DNA of 64,000 bases from Shewanella dokdonensis (GTDB taxonomy: Bacteria > Pseudomonadota > Gammaproteobacteria > Enterobacterales > Shewanellaceae): the NCBI RefSeq assembly GCF_018394335.1, contig NZ_CP074572.1, positions 4,030,001 to 4,094,000 of the forward strand, given 5' to 3'. A program made the position numbers and the translations under genes. The notes beneath the pieces are model-generated. The model was given only the letters and a program-made list of their open reading frames with translations, ran no database searches and was not told the DNA's origin. This document shows, piece by piece, positions 43,466-54,066 of this stretch. The number at the start of each line of letters is the position of its first letter. Within the stretch, counting starts at the first letter, position 1.

Positions 43466-46080
43466 ATGACTCAGCTGCGCTTACCCAAGGTTCATCATCA
43501 TTCTAGGTCATCCTGGCGTAGCGGCCTGTCAGCAAAATTTATTTGGGTGCAGTTATTTGTCGCCTTCATCATTATTGCCAGCACTATCTGGGTGCTGTGG
43601 ATCATTCAGCGCGATCAGCTGTTACGGCAGCAACAGGAAATTAACTACACCTATGGTCAAGTGGTGATCTCACGCCTTAAAGAGATCACCGGGCAGTATG
43701 AATCGTTGGCGATTGCCATGGCGAGTGTCGCCGGTTTATATCAACAACAACCACAGCAGTTGCAGCAGTTGATCCCGGCACTACTGGATCGAAAGCAACG
43801 TGACGATCTTATCAGCGGTGGCGGCATTTGGCCGGAGCCAGATACCCAGCATCCAACCGCAGCCCCAAGTCTGTTCTGGTATCGTGATGCCAGTAATGCG
43901 CTAGTACAAATCTCCGATTACAACCGTAATGCGGTAATCCCCTATCATACGGAAGAATGGTATCGCCCTACCCGTTTATATCCCGCGGATGTCGCGTTCT
44001 GGTCCCCGGCATATCGTGACCCGACCAGCGGTATCACCATGGTCACAGCATCGGTCCCGGTGCGGGTAGAACATAAGTTTGTTGGTGCGGCCACCATAGA
44101 TATTGGCCTCAATGGCATTAACGGATTATTTCATGATCTTTCTCGAGATCTCAGCGGCTATATCATTGCGCTGGATTATCGTAACCGCCTATTGTCATTA
44201 CCCCAGGGGTTGCAGCAACAACTTCCGCTGACTCCCGCACAGGTTCCAGATATGCAATGGCTCAGTGAAACAATGCCTGTTTTCACAGCACTCCAGCCAG
44301 CGCTGAAAAATGTCGATGATGCCATTATCCGCCAGGCGCAGTTGCAACCACAATTTACCGATGTCCAACTGCAGACTTTGCCCTCGCTGGTGAATAATCA
44401 GCATGACTTGCTAAAAGCCATCGTAGAAAATGCGCCGCAAGGTTGGCCGCAAACAGCGGAGTTAATCGATACCATAGAGTTACAACAAGATCCGTTATTG
44501 GCAGAAGATGCCATGGTCTCTATCTTTCTGATGCCAGGAACTTTCTGGAAGATCCTGGTGGTTACCCCATTGTCACAACTGCACCACAATGCCTACATGC
44601 TAGCGGGTAAAGTCGGTTTCTTTCTGGTGATTATCCAGTTGCTGGCAATGTTACTGCTGTATCTGCTCCAACGCCGTATTTTTATCAGCCCCATCTCGCG
44701 AATCGCCGCCACCCTGCAAAATCAGAATCTAGCGGCGCTGGAAATGCTACAGCGGGAACGACAGGATGAATTTGGCGGTCTTGCGGGCAGCTTTCTTACC
44801 AGAGTGCAGCAACTGGAAACTGAAATGGCCAGTCTCTACGCCACCAATCTGGCGCAGGAGCAACAACTACAAGTGCAAGAGTTGTCCCAGCAGGAGTTAC
44901 GCAACCGCACTGAGCAGCTTACGGCATTGCTCAAATACTCCCAGCACATCATTCACATGAAAGACCTCAATGGCTGCTATACCTTAGTCAATGATAAGTA
45001 TTGTGAGTTGCTTGGCCGAGAACGTGAGCAACTGCTGGGACATCGCGATCAGCAACTGTTTCCCAACATTGAGCAACCCCTGACAATCCAGCATGAACAG
45101 CGAGTATTGCAGACACGCGCCCCATTCAGTGCCGAAGAGCCCCTGCATATTCATCATGGTGGCACTCGGGCATTTTTTGTTACTCGCTTTGCGGTTCGCG
45201 ACGAATTAGCTGAGTTGAATGGTGTGGGCGCGATTGGCTTTGATCTCAGCGGCGTGAAACGCAATGAGGTGGTATTACAGAACGAAATTGCACAGCTACA
45301 ACAGCAGTTACAACAACTACAACAGTTGCTGCAACAGCAGAAACAGCAACAACTGGTAGCCTCACAGCAAAAACAACAGGAAAAGCGGCAACAGCAGCAA
45401 CTGTTGGAGCAGATCCACCATCTACAGCAGCAAGAGTTGCCACTGCCAAGACTGTTAAGCATGCTGGTGAGCCGGTTAAGCCAACAACTCGATCAGCTAT
45501 CAGCGGCAATTTACCAACAACCTGCCGAGACAACTGATCGTCAGTTCCTGCAACAAGCCGAAAGTCTGCGACACCTGCAAGCCTTGCTGAACTATCAGCG
45601 TAGTGAAATCCAACCATTGGAATTATCGGAGTTTTTCACCATCTGCTGCTGTTTATGGCACCGGAATTGGACGCTCACCAGATAAAAGTTGAGTTTCACA
45701 ATGGGCAACGTTTAATTGCGGCGGGCAAAAGCTGGCAACATCTGTTGCTATTCTATCGCCTGCTCAACAATATCCTCAGCGATGCTTACTTGAATGCTCA
45801 GCCAGAGAAACACCTTAAGATCACCATCAGCAACATAACCCCCAATATTAAGGTCGTTCTGCAAGATAATGGTCGTGGAATGAATGCCACACAGTTAGCG
45901 TCACTCAAGCAACAATGGCAACGGCAAAGCAGAGACAGCAGCTTGGCGGCAATCCGCTATTATCTGAAAACACAACTGCATGGGGAAATGGAAATCGACT
46001 CAGCGCCAGGAAAAGGCTGCCGGGTTAGGCTGTTGCTTCCGGAGCTAATGCTGCCAGAGCAAAAGCTCACTACGACATAA
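43466..46080 (+). CDS. Cache/HAMP/PAS sensor with glutamine-rich coiled coil and ATPase domain (one apparent frameshift)
   Basis: A first membrane helix (about residues 22-44) precedes a periplasmic double Cache domain (about 60-370, with GGGIWPEP, WFWYRD-like and TEEWYRP elements). A second helix (about 385-405) is followed by a HAMP-like linker and a PAS domain (about 500-600). A strikingly glutamine-rich coiled coil (about 610-665) follows, then a histidine-kinase-type ATPase domain (DNGRGMNATQL, GEMEIDSAPGKGCRVRLLLPE). I see no clear H-box histidine, so kinase activity is uncertain. The frame breaks at T45632-45636 (T5, needs T6). Repaired length is 871 residues. ATG 43466 is the likely start. 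No partner regulator is adjacent. Confidence 0.75.
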
Positions 46081-46084
46081 CTCA

Positions 46085-46435
46085 TTACTGCCGCAAGGAT
46101 TTTTCAATCTCTTGATCAAACAGGTTTTTGACTAGCCCGGTAAACTCTGTAATGAAATGGCTTTGCTCGCGGTTCACGGGCTGACGACCACATCCGGCTA
46201 GGATCTCTTCCAAATCGTACATGATGGCATCCACTTCACGAATAATGGTATTGCGCTGAGCGAATGACAGTTCTGGGTTTTGACCACACACCACAATGAT
46301 CTGCGCAGCCAGTAGATCTTCAAACATCTCCATCACAGTGCTGCCATCCATGCCAGTGCCAGCATTTTCGAATAATCCGAGATGCTCGGTCAGATACTGG
46401 ATGAGATGGGCATAGCCTTCTTTGTCGGTTACCAT
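46085..46435 (-). CDS. Small protein resembling the DUF3802 family
   Basis: 116 residues, acidic, mostly helical, without signal or membrane segments. The N-terminus MVTDKEGYAHLIQYLTEHL and the motif REVDAIMYDLEEIL recall a gammaproteobacterial family of unknown function that I believe is DUF3802 (name from memory). It ends 5 bp from the convergent sensor gene. No function proposed. Confidence 0.7.
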   Translation of the reverse strand: MVTDKEGYAHLIQYLTEHLGLFENAGTGMDGSTVMEMFEDLLAAQIIVVCGQNPELSFAQRNTIIREVDAIMYDLEEILAGCGRQPVNREQSHFITEFTGLVKNLFDQEIEKSLRQ

Positions 46436-46597
46436 TGCACTACCCGCTGCTGCTACACAAAAACAAGGTTGTTGGTCGATGCGTCTAGGTTAACCGCTAC
46501 GAAGTTATTATGAAACTGCCAGTTAACCGATTTTTGCATCCGCTATTATTCCCGAAACATTATAACCATTATGCAACAGTTTTACCGACTGTTTTGC

Positions 46598-47235
46598 TTA
46601 TGGTGCCAAACGATCAATCTGCCAGCCGTCATCACAACGGGTATATAAAAACCTGTCGTGCAGCCGATGTTCTCCACCCTGCCAAAATTCAATGCTGTCG
46701 GGAACCACTCGGTAGCCGCCCCAGAATTTGGGTAACGGTACTTCGCCTCGGGAAAATTTTGCTTTCATTTCGGCAAATTTTGATTCAAGCGCCTGTCTGG
46801 CAGAGATTTTACTGGACTGTTGTGACACCCACGCGGCTATTTGGCTGTCTTTCGGACGGGTCAGGAAATACTTCAGCACTTCCGCTGTGGATAAGGCTTC
46901 AGCCTTCCCGGTGACGGCCACTTGCCGCTCTAACGGATGCCACGGAAACAACAGACTGATATGGGCATTTCCCGCTAGTTGTGTGGCTTTACGGCTTTCA
47001 AGATTGGTGAAAAAACAAAGCCATGCTCATCAAAGCGTTTCAGCAGCACAATCCGTTGAAACGGCTGACCAGAGGCATCAACGGTTGCCACCACCATGGC
47101 GGTGGGATCTGTCAGCGGTGCCTCTTTGGCCTGTTGCATCCACAATTCAAACTGAGCCATCGGATGCGCCGCCAAATCAGCCCGGCGTAAGCCACCTAAA
47201 GTGTACTCGCGGCGGATATCACTCAAGTCAGACAT
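46598..47235 (-). CDS. pdxH: Pyridoxamine 5'-phosphate oxidase (one apparent frameshift)
   Basis: An FMN enzyme that oxidises PNP or PMP to pyridoxal 5'-phosphate. The N-terminus is [18 protein letters not shown]; the FMN region is [21 protein letters not shown]; the C-terminus [21 protein letters not shown] is the family signature. The frame breaks at A47009-47014 (coding T6, where T7 is needed), right after GFVF. Repaired length is 212 residues, normal for the family. It lies 11 bp after speD on the same strand, so it is probably co-transcribed with the polyamine genes, whose SpeA needs PLP. Confidence 0.93.
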
Positions 47236-47246
47236 CGATTGGCTCC

Positions 47247-48173
47247 TCAGATTGCTTCCGGCAATAATTTTTCGTGGTAAAGCTGTTGATAATGGCTGAA
47301 ATGCAGTTGGTAGCCATGTTCCAATGCGAGATTAGCGCTTCCCAGACAAATATGCGCCGGGAAACCGCAACTGCTGTGCGGTGCATTAAAACGGATGACA
47401 TCCCAACTGCCGGGATCCAGCACACCGAGCAACCGGGCAAAAATATCCAGCGGTTGTTGACTCAAGTCCAGGTTGGTTTCAAAACTCACATAGGAGCTAT
47501 TTTCCTGGGGGTCACGTGGATAGTAATGTATTCCCGCCCACGAATACCGTTCACCGAATAACCAAAGGGCTCAAACAGGAAATCATCGAAACTGAACCCC
47601 GGCAACATCTCTTCTAAGACTAAGGTGTCACGCACACCAGCAATACTCTGTTTGTCGCTGCGCAGATACTCAGCCGCATCACCACTGATATGGTACATCA
47701 ACAACTCGTTGGTGATGTCGGAAGCATCGGTCTGATACGGTTTATCGGTATAAAAAATATAGTGGTGGTGTGAATCAAGATGGCCGATACGAAACGCCTT
47801 TCCACTGATTTTTTTACGTAACAGCTGCAGATCATCGCTAAAACTGCTGGCCTGCAGATGTGACAGATATTCGTTTTTACGTTGATAGCTGAGAAAAGCA
47901 ATGGCGGCTTCCCCCAACTGCTCAATAAAATGTGTTGCGGCATGCACCAACGTGGTGGTGCCGCAAGTCAGCATTAAAAAGCGGTTATCCCAGACAAACA
48001 GACTGGACTCACTCAATAGGTAAGCATCGCAAAAATCGTTGCTTACCGATGAGAGAATTTCCGCATGAGCCTTGGCGACCATTCCTTCCCAGAAGGGTCT
48101 GCCCAGTGCGCGCAGCGAAGGTGTAGCTGGCGTCACTATGACTTCTATTTTTTTCGGAACCTTCAAAAAACAT
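47247..48173 (-). CDS. speD: Eukaryotic-type S-adenosylmethionine decarboxylase (two apparent frameshifts)
   Basis: It makes decarboxylated AdoMet for spermidine synthesis using a pyruvoyl group formed by self-cleavage. The protein resembles the human enzyme, not E. coli SpeD. It starts MFFEGSEK, has the cleavage motif LSESSLFV (Glu55-Ser56), the Cys in TCGTTTL near residue 70, [10 protein letters not shown] with the active Ser, IHVTP with the active His, and SYVSFETNL. Frame breaks: T48148-48154 (coding A7; A6 restores frame, an apparent insertion) and G47507-47511 (coding C5, needs C6). Repaired length is 308 residues. It follows speA by 47 bp and precedes pdxH. Confidence 0.88.
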
Positions 48174-48220
48174 CTTGTTAACCTGATGCAGGCTCATAGG
48201 CCTGCTGTCATCCATCCTGC

Positions 48221-50131
48221 TTATGAGAAATCTTCTAGGTAGGTATATCCTTTAATACCCAATTGCAGTTCTTCCAAAATCGAAGCGCGTTCCTCTTCGA
48301 CAATATGGGTATTTACCAGCTCTTCATAAGTCCGCATAAATGATACTGCATCCAAGTTCACATAGCGTAAAACATCTGCCACTGTGTCACCGGCCAGCAC
48401 GGTTTCGATATTGGGTAAACCATTTTCATCCACCCGCACCACCGCTGAATTGGTATCACCAAAGAGATTATGTAGATCACCAAGGATTTCCTGATAAGCC
48501 CCCACGAGGAAGAAACCTATCAGATATGGGCTTTCAGCACTCCAAGCCGGTACCGGTAAGGTGGTTTCAATGCCTTGACCATCCACGTACTGATCGACAG
48601 TACCATCAGAATCGCAAGTGATATCCAGCATGACGGCCCGGCGTTCCGGTTGTTTGTCCAAACCACTTAACGGCAGTACCGGGAAGACTTGATCAATCCC
48701 CCAAGCATCGGGCAATGACTGGAACAACGAGAAATTCACAAAGAATTTGTCTGCCAGTTTTTCATTGAGTTCATCAATGATGGGGCGATGATAGCGGTTT
48801 TTGGCGCTCATCATCCCTTGCAGTTCATGACACACCCGCAGATTGGTCTGTTCTGCCCAAGCGCGCTGTTGCAGTGTCAATTGCCCCAAGGCAAACAAAG
48901 AATGCGCTTCCGCAAGGTCAGATTGGGTATCGTGGAAAATTTCGATCAACGCACGGGAATCACCACGCTCACTAATTTCACACCAGGACTGCCACATGTT
49001 GTGCAATAGCTGTGGCGCATCTTCATCAGGAGCGGTGATAACTTCCGGTAAATAGGCTTCGGTACCGATAACATCCGCAATCAATACCGCGTGGTGGGCG
49101 GTCAGATAGCGACCAGACTCGGAGATAATCCGTGGCACTGGCTGGTCATATTCCTGGCACACATCGTTTAAGGCACTGACAATATTGTTGGCATATTCAG
49201 TCAGACCATAGTTCATGGAGTTATTACTCTGGCTACGAGTACCATCATAGTCCACCGCTAAACCACCACCGACGTCAAAGCAGTCAATGGCACAACCCAG
49301 TTGCCGCAACTCGCAATAGAAACGCGCGGCTTCACCCACGCCGTGGCGAATATCGCGGATATTGGCAATCTGCGAGCCAAGATGGAAATGCAGTAGCTGT
49401 AAGGAGTCGAGCATGTCGTTTTGCTGCAACTCTTCCACTACTTTCAACACCTGTGCGGCTGACAAACCAAACTTGGATTTTTCACCGCCACTGGCTTGCC
49501 ATTTACCTTTGCCCTGAAATGCCAAGCGCGCTCGCAAACCAAGGCGAGGTTTAACGCCTAATTCGCGGGATTCACGCAGCACTATCTTCAGCTCAGACAT
49601 TTTTTCCAGCACGATATACACTTTATGACCGAGCTTTTCGCCGATCAGTGCCAGACGAATGTATTCTTTGTCTTTATAACCATTACAGATAATCACAGAA
49701 CTGGCTTTTTGGGCCATGGCCAGCACCGCCATCAGTTCCGGCTTACTGCCGGCCTCAAGACCTAGCTGAGGTACGGTTTTGCTGACCTGGCTGGCGAGGA
49801 TCTCCTCCACTACCGCCTGCTGCTGGTTTACCTTGATGGGATAAACTAACAGATAGTCAGCCGCGTACTCATATCTTTCGATAGCCTGGTTAAATGCCTG
49901 ACACAGGCTATCAACCCGGTGGCACAGGATCTGCGGGAAGCGCACCAGCACCGGCAGGTTCACCCCGGCCTTTACCATATCCTTTGCCAGTTCATTCAGA
50001 CTGATACGGTTGCCACTGGCAGGATCAGGAGAAACCGTTACTTCTCCCTGATCGTTTACACCGTAAAAACCCTGGCTCCAATATGCAACGTTGTAACCGT
50101 TGCGAGCATCATCAATGGACCAATCACTCAT
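48221..50131 (-). CDS. speA: Biosynthetic arginine decarboxylase
   Basis: 636 residues, PLP-dependent, group IV (alanine-racemase fold). It makes agmatine from arginine. The PLP lysine is in VYPIKVNQQ near residue 99; other motifs are HFHLGSQI near 250 and [12 protein letters not shown] near 285. Length matches E. coli SpeA (about 630-658). No signal peptide is visible at this start. It follows speE by 26 bp. An agmatinase or agmatine deiminase gene is not in this operon. Intact. Confidence 0.96.
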   Translation of the reverse strand: MSDWSIDDARNGYNVAYWSQGFYGVNDQGEVTVSPDPASGNRISLNELAKDMVKAGVNLPVLVRFPQILCHRVDSLCQAFNQAIERYEYAADYLLVYPIKVNQQQAVVEEILASQVSKTVPQLGLEAGSKPELMAVLAMAQKASSVIICNGYKDKEYIRLALIGEKLGHKVYIVLEKMSELKIVLRESRELGVKPRLGLRARLAFQGKGKWQASGGEKSKFGLSAAQVLKVVEELQQNDMLDSLQLLHFHLGSQIANIRDIRHGVGEAARFYCELRQLGCAIDCFDVGGGLAVDYDGTRSQSNNSMNYGLTEYANNIVSALNDVCQEYDQPVPRIISESGRYLTAHHAVLIADVIGTEAYLPEVITAPDEDAPQLLHNMWQSWCEISERGDSRALIEIFHDTQSDLAEAHSLFALGQLTLQQRAWAEQTNLRVCHELQGMMSAKNRYHRPIIDELNEKLADKFFVNFSLFQSLPDAWGIDQVFPVLPLSGLDKQPERRAVMLDITCDSDGTVDQYVDGQGIETTLPVPAWSAESPYLIGFFLVGAYQEILGDLHNLFGDTNSAVVRVDENGLPNIETVLAGDTVADVLRYVNLDAVSFMRTYEELVNTHIVEEERASILEELQLGIKGYTYLEDFS

Positions 50132-50157
50132 GCTATTATCAGCCTGTAAAAAATGGG

Positions 50158-51033
50158 TTATTGGGCAACCGTCATCGCTGACGCCACCGCTTGTTCAATA
50201 TACGCAGGCAAGGCGAAACTTGCCTGATGCACTGCGGGAGTGTAATAACGAGTGCTAATGGCCGCCCGTTGAAAACGCTCCTGCAACACCGCCAAAGGTA
50301 ACTGGCGGGCTTCCTGATTATCTGTGGCCCAAGCAAACGCCATACAACCGCCCACATAAGTGGGTACTGCCGCCTGATAAAACCAACAGTCTTGCACGTA
50401 AGTACTGATCCGCCGCACGGTATTTTGCACTTCATCAAGTTGCATAAATGGCACCCCATTTTGTGCTACAAAAATACCGTTATCAGCAAGACAACGCTTA
50501 CAGTTTTGATAAAACTCTGAACTGAACAACACCTCACCAGGACCTAATGGATCGGTACAGTCAGAAATAATCACATCAAATTGTTCCTGGCACTCACGCA
50601 CAAATGCCAAACCATCGCCGATGACCAAACGCACGCGGGGATCATCAAAGGCGCCAGCAGAATGCTGCGGCAGATATTCTCGACAAATGTCCACAACCGA
50701 ACCATCAATTTCCACCATGGTAATCGCTGTCAGTTGCCGATGTTTCACCACTTCTCTCAGCATGCCGCCATCACCACCGCCAATAATCAATACCTTGCGG
50801 GCGTGACCGTGAGCCAATAACGGCACATGAGTTAACATCTCATGGTAGATAAATTCATCCCGTTCGGTGGTCTGAATAACCCCATTTAGCGCCATCACTC
50901 GGCCCATCTGCTGGTTCTCAAAAATACTCAGATGCCATTGTGGCGTTTTTTGTTCATACAGCATGGCCTCAACGGTAAAATATTGACCGTAAGCGCTATG
51001 AAGTGTTTCTAAATACTGTTGTTTCCCTTGCAT
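50158..51033 (-). CDS. speE: Spermidine synthase
   Basis: 291 residues. It transfers aminopropyl from decarboxylated AdoMet to putrescine. The cofactor motif is [13 protein letters not shown] near residue 83; the catalytic Asp is in [15 protein letters not shown] near 157; EFIYHEML is near 60. First gene of the speE-speA-speD-pdxH run. Intact. Confidence 0.95.
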   Translation of the reverse strand: MQGKQQYLETLHSAYGQYFTVEAMLYEQKTPQWHLSIFENQQMGRVMALNGVIQTTERDEFIYHEMLTHVPLLAHGHARKVLIIGGGDGGMLREVVKHRQLTAITMVEIDGSVVDICREYLPQHSAGAFDDPRVRLVIGDGLAFVRECQEQFDVIISDCTDPLGPGEVLFSSEFYQNCKRCLADNGIFVAQNGVPFMQLDEVQNTVRRISTYVQDCWFYQAAVPTYVGGCMAFAWATDNQEARQLPLAVLQERFQRAAISTRYYTPAVHQASFALPAYIEQAVASAMTVAQ

Positions 51034-51661
51034 CTAACCTAATCCAGAACAACGGGTAAAACGGGACAAATAACCATGCCCAGCGACTTCTTCAAAGGAA
51101 TGCCGGGTGACTCAGGTCGCTACTTGCGCGACGGTTCAATTGGAATTGTTGGCCTCTTCTCGGCCAGAATTGATGCGGATAAGCGTGAGGTGTTTTAGTC
51201 CCAGATCATCATAATTGAAACTGATCGGAAACAGGTTCTCTGGCACCTTACGAAATGATGCGGCAAGTAAATGGTTGTGCATTAGCTAAAAACCCTCTTA
51301 ACCCCGTGCCGTCAACACTAAGCAACGGTTAATGACTCATAAACCATAAAACCCAACTACCCACGCTGTGCATTAGCATGAATGGTTCATACCTGCAAAA
51401 CGGCGCAATTAAACCCTGCTATGACTGATAATGCAAGTAGGAATCTCAGTTTATTGCTTAGTTTTTGACACACTAACAATTTGTCGCCCAGAACTCAATT
51501 TTAATAATGTTAAATTTCAATTTGAATTCATAGTGTTACCTATGAGTTTCTGCAATGTTTATGCAGTGTTTTTCGCAACCCATCAGACGCTTACCCGTTA
51601 CCCCGTAGGTGCTGTGTCACTCGGCAAGCAATCCTTCTGCGCATCTGCTGCCAGCTTACGG
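51034..51661. other. Long intergenic region upstream of speE
   Basis: Separates divergent speE and the CvfB-like gene. Two small overlapping open frames lie on opposite strands: minus 51136-51282 (48 codons, begins MHNHLLAASFRKVPENLFPI) and plus 51076-51198 (40 codons, MPSDFFKGMPGDSG...). Neither has a convincing ribosome-binding site at good spacing, and I recognise neither. The remainder shows no RNA fold I can support. Confidence 0.35.
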
Positions 51662-51667
51662 TATAAT
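51662..51667 (+). promoter_or_regulatory. -10 element before the CvfB-like gene
   Basis: A perfect TATAAT 36 bp upstream of the ATG at 51704. The -35 region is poor. Its presence argues against an upstream in-frame start at 51431. Confidence 0.5.
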
Positions 51668-51703
51668 CCGCCCGTTTATAGCCAACAAGATGACAGAGAC
51701 AAG

Positions 51704-52534
51704 ATGGCCCAACTCGGAAAACGCTGCACGCTGGAAGTGATCAAACAAGTGGACTTTGGTGTGTATTTAAATGCTGGAGAACTGGGGCAAGTGTTGCTCC
51801 CCAGAAAATATGTTCCCAAAGAATGCCAAGCCGGCGATCAGGTGGAAGTTTTCCTGTATCTGGACTCGGATGATACGCCGATTGCCACCACCCAAAAACC
51901 GTTGGCACAGGTGGGCGAATTTGCTTACCTCAAAACCGTTGCCACTGGCCGCTATGGCGCATTCCTGGACTGGGGATTAGACAAAGACCTGTTACTGCCA
52001 TTTGGCGAGCAACGCAAACCGGCAGAAGAAGGCCACAGTTACTTGGTGTATATCCATCTGAACCACGCCGATGAACGTATCGTGGCTTCTGCCAAAATCG
52101 ACAAGTTTATCGATCAAACTCCGGCACGTTACCAAGAAGGTCAACAAGTGGAGCTGATCATCGCCGGGACGTCTGATTTAGGTTATAACGCTATCGTCAA
52201 CCATCGCCACTGGGGCGTTATTTACCAGAATGAAGTTTTCCGCAAGTTGCGTTTCGGCCAAAAATTGCCAGGTTACATCAAACGGGTGCGCGCCGATAAC
52301 AAACTGGATTTGACGCTGCAAAAAGGCGACCGACAAGAGTTAGATCAACAATCACAGCAGATCCTGCAAAAACTGCAAGCGGCCGGAGGCTATCTGCCAT
52401 TGGGCGATAAAACAGCACCGGAAGTGATCTACGCCGAACTGGGCATGAGTAAAAAAGCATTTAAGAAAGCGATAGGCGGACTGTTTAAAGCTGGGAAACT
52501 GGCCATTGAGGATAACGGCATCCGCCTGCTCTGA
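51704..52534 (+). CDS. S1-type RNA-binding protein, CvfB/YitL family
   Basis: 276 residues from ATG 51704. Consecutive S1-like OB folds (about 5-60, 65-125, 145-210; e.g. VDFGVYLNAGELGQVLLP and RYGAFLDWGLDKDLLLP) are followed by a C-terminal winged helix (ELGMSKKAFKKAIGGLFKAGKL). CvfB of Staphylococcus binds RNA and affects virulence genes; the role in gammaproteobacteria is not established. The frame continues upstream to 51431 but crosses the -10 element, so I use the internal ATG. Confidence 0.88.
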   Translation: MAQLGKRCTLEVIKQVDFGVYLNAGELGQVLLPRKYVPKECQAGDQVEVFLYLDSDDTPIATTQKPLAQVGEFAYLKTVATGRYGAFLDWGLDKDLLLPFGEQRKPAEEGHSYLVYIHLNHADERIVASAKIDKFIDQTPARYQEGQQVELIIAGTSDLGYNAIVNHRHWGVIYQNEVFRKLRFGQKLPGYIKRVRADNKLDLTLQKGDRQELDQQSQQILQKLQAAGGYLPLGDKTAPEVIYAELGMSKKAFKKAIGGLFKAGKLAIEDNGIRLL

Positions 52535-52554
52535 ACTGATAACAAGGACACTCC

Positions 52555-53184
52555 ATGACACTGGACAGTATTGAAACACGTATTATTGGTTGCCTGCTGG
52601 AAAAAGAGGTCACCACGCCGGAACAATATCCCCTGTCACTCAATGCCCTGACATTGGCATGTAACCAGAAAACCTCTCGCGAGCCGGTGATGGATCTGAC
52701 TGACAGTGAAGTGCTGGATGGACTGATGCGTTTGCAGCAGCAAAGATTAGTCACCGAAGAAACGGGTTTTGGCAGCCGGGTCAGCAAGTACCGCCATCGT
52801 TTTTGCAATACCGAGTTTTCTGATCTGCAGTTTCCGGCACCACAACTGGCGATTATCTGTCTGTTACTGCTGCGCGGGCCACAGACCGCCGGCGAATTAA
52901 GAGCCAGAGCACAACGACTTTATGAATTTCGAGATATCGCCGAAGTAGAACAGCATCTGCAGGCATTGTTAGACAAATCCATGTTACAGCAGTTGCCACG
53001 AGAAGCGGGCAAACGTGAAGTACGTTTTACCGAACTGTTCAGCCACACTGCTGATACGCTACCGCAGCAAACGCCGAGCAGTAGCGACAGTGACGCGCCA
53101 TTGGCGTTACGGGTGCAGCAACTGGAGCAGCAGGTCGCCGCTCTTGAGCAACTGGTTGCCGCGCTACAACAAGCCATGCGTTAA
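52555..53184 (+). CDS. yceH: YceH family (DUF480) protein
   Basis: 209 residues with two winged-helix domains. The N-terminal motif [25 protein letters not shown] (here [20 protein letters not shown]) and [12 protein letters not shown], then [12 protein letters not shown] and RLYEFRD, match YceH. A C-terminal coiled coil rich in Gln/Leu ([19 protein letters not shown]) is present. The molecular role of the family is unknown. It follows the CvfB-like gene by 20 bp and may be in its operon. Confidence 0.9.
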   Translation: MTLDSIETRIIGCLLEKEVTTPEQYPLSLNALTLACNQKTSREPVMDLTDSEVLDGLMRLQQQRLVTEETGFGSRVSKYRHRFCNTEFSDLQFPAPQLAIICLLLLRGPQTAGELRARAQRLYEFRDIAEVEQHLQALLDKSMLQQLPREAGKREVRFTELFSHTADTLPQQTPSSSDSDAPLALRVQQLEQQVAALEQLVAALQQAMR

Positions 53185-53227
53185 CACGGGCTGACACCAT
53201 CACTACCACCCATTTGTAGGGGATCCC

Positions 53228-54066
53228 ATGGGGTTAACTTCGAAAAAAACACACCCGGGTAGCTGGCATAATATCCGGCAACTGGCGTTGTTTGAATTGC
53301 AACGCTTATTACTGCAACGCCGTGGTTTACTGGCATTGCTGACCTTTGTTTTGTTATGGCTGCTGGTACTGGCCTATCCCATCAAGAGTGCTGCGGAACT
53401 GATGACAGATCCCAATATTAGGGATCTAGCCAGTGCCATAGATAACAAGATGCTGAGCCAGTTGTTTCGCTGGCCAGTGCCGGAACTGGCGGTGTATTGG
53501 GCCTTATCACTCTATCTGTTTCCGATGTTCTGCATCATGCTAGCAGCAGGTCAGTTTGCGGCCGATAAACAACGGGGAACCTTGCGTTTTCTGACGCTGC
53601 ATTGTAGTCGCAGTGCGCTGTTTTTTGGCCGATTTCTCGGGATGATGCTGATCCAGTTACTGTTGCTGATCTTGACGGTAGTCGCCACTATTGTGCTGGC
53701 AATGATAAGAGAGCCATCCCTTAGCGGTGTTGCCATGACCGATGCCATCTGGGTCACCATTAATTTATTCGTTATTTTGTTGCCGTACACCGCCTTGATG
53801 TCAGTGTTATCACTGCTGGCGACCTCCAACCGCCAGGCTACCATTTATGCGGTATTGTTCTTCACGGTATCAGCCATTTTATTGCCGCTGCTAGATTATG
53901 CCCTGCCGCTGTTAGGGTTTCTGGATTATCTGGTGCCTGGCATGCAAACCGATGGTCTGCTGGCCGTCAGTCCCAAAGCCGCACTCAGCAGCGCGCCACT
54001 GCCGATTATCCAGTGCATCGCCTATCTAGCATTGGGGTTGCAAGTCATCAAACGGGGGATCTATGA
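53228..54066 (+). CDS. ABC-2 type transporter permease (one apparent frameshift at the 3' end)
   Basis: A six-helix membrane protein: segments near residues 38-55, 95-118, 135-160, 175-200, 205-230 and 260-275. Family ABC-2 permease of an exporter. As sequenced it would read past 54066 to 54109 and overlap the ATPase gene by 47 bp. Adding one G to G54054-54058 ends the protein KRGDL at 54066, with an ATGA overlap, and -K-R-x-D-L is a common ABC-2 ending. I therefore treat the longer end as an artefact. Repaired length is 279 residues. Substrate unknown. Confidence 0.8.

Noticed and set aside
45154..45462. Cysteine-rich minus-strand open frame resembling a metal-binding protein
   Set aside because: Antisense of the CAA/CAG-rich coiled coil; the Cys codons are the complement of Gln repeats.
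51431..51703. Upstream extension of the CvfB-like gene by 91 codons
   Set aside because: It crosses a TATAAT promoter element, has no family resemblance, and the internal ATG fits the family N-terminus.
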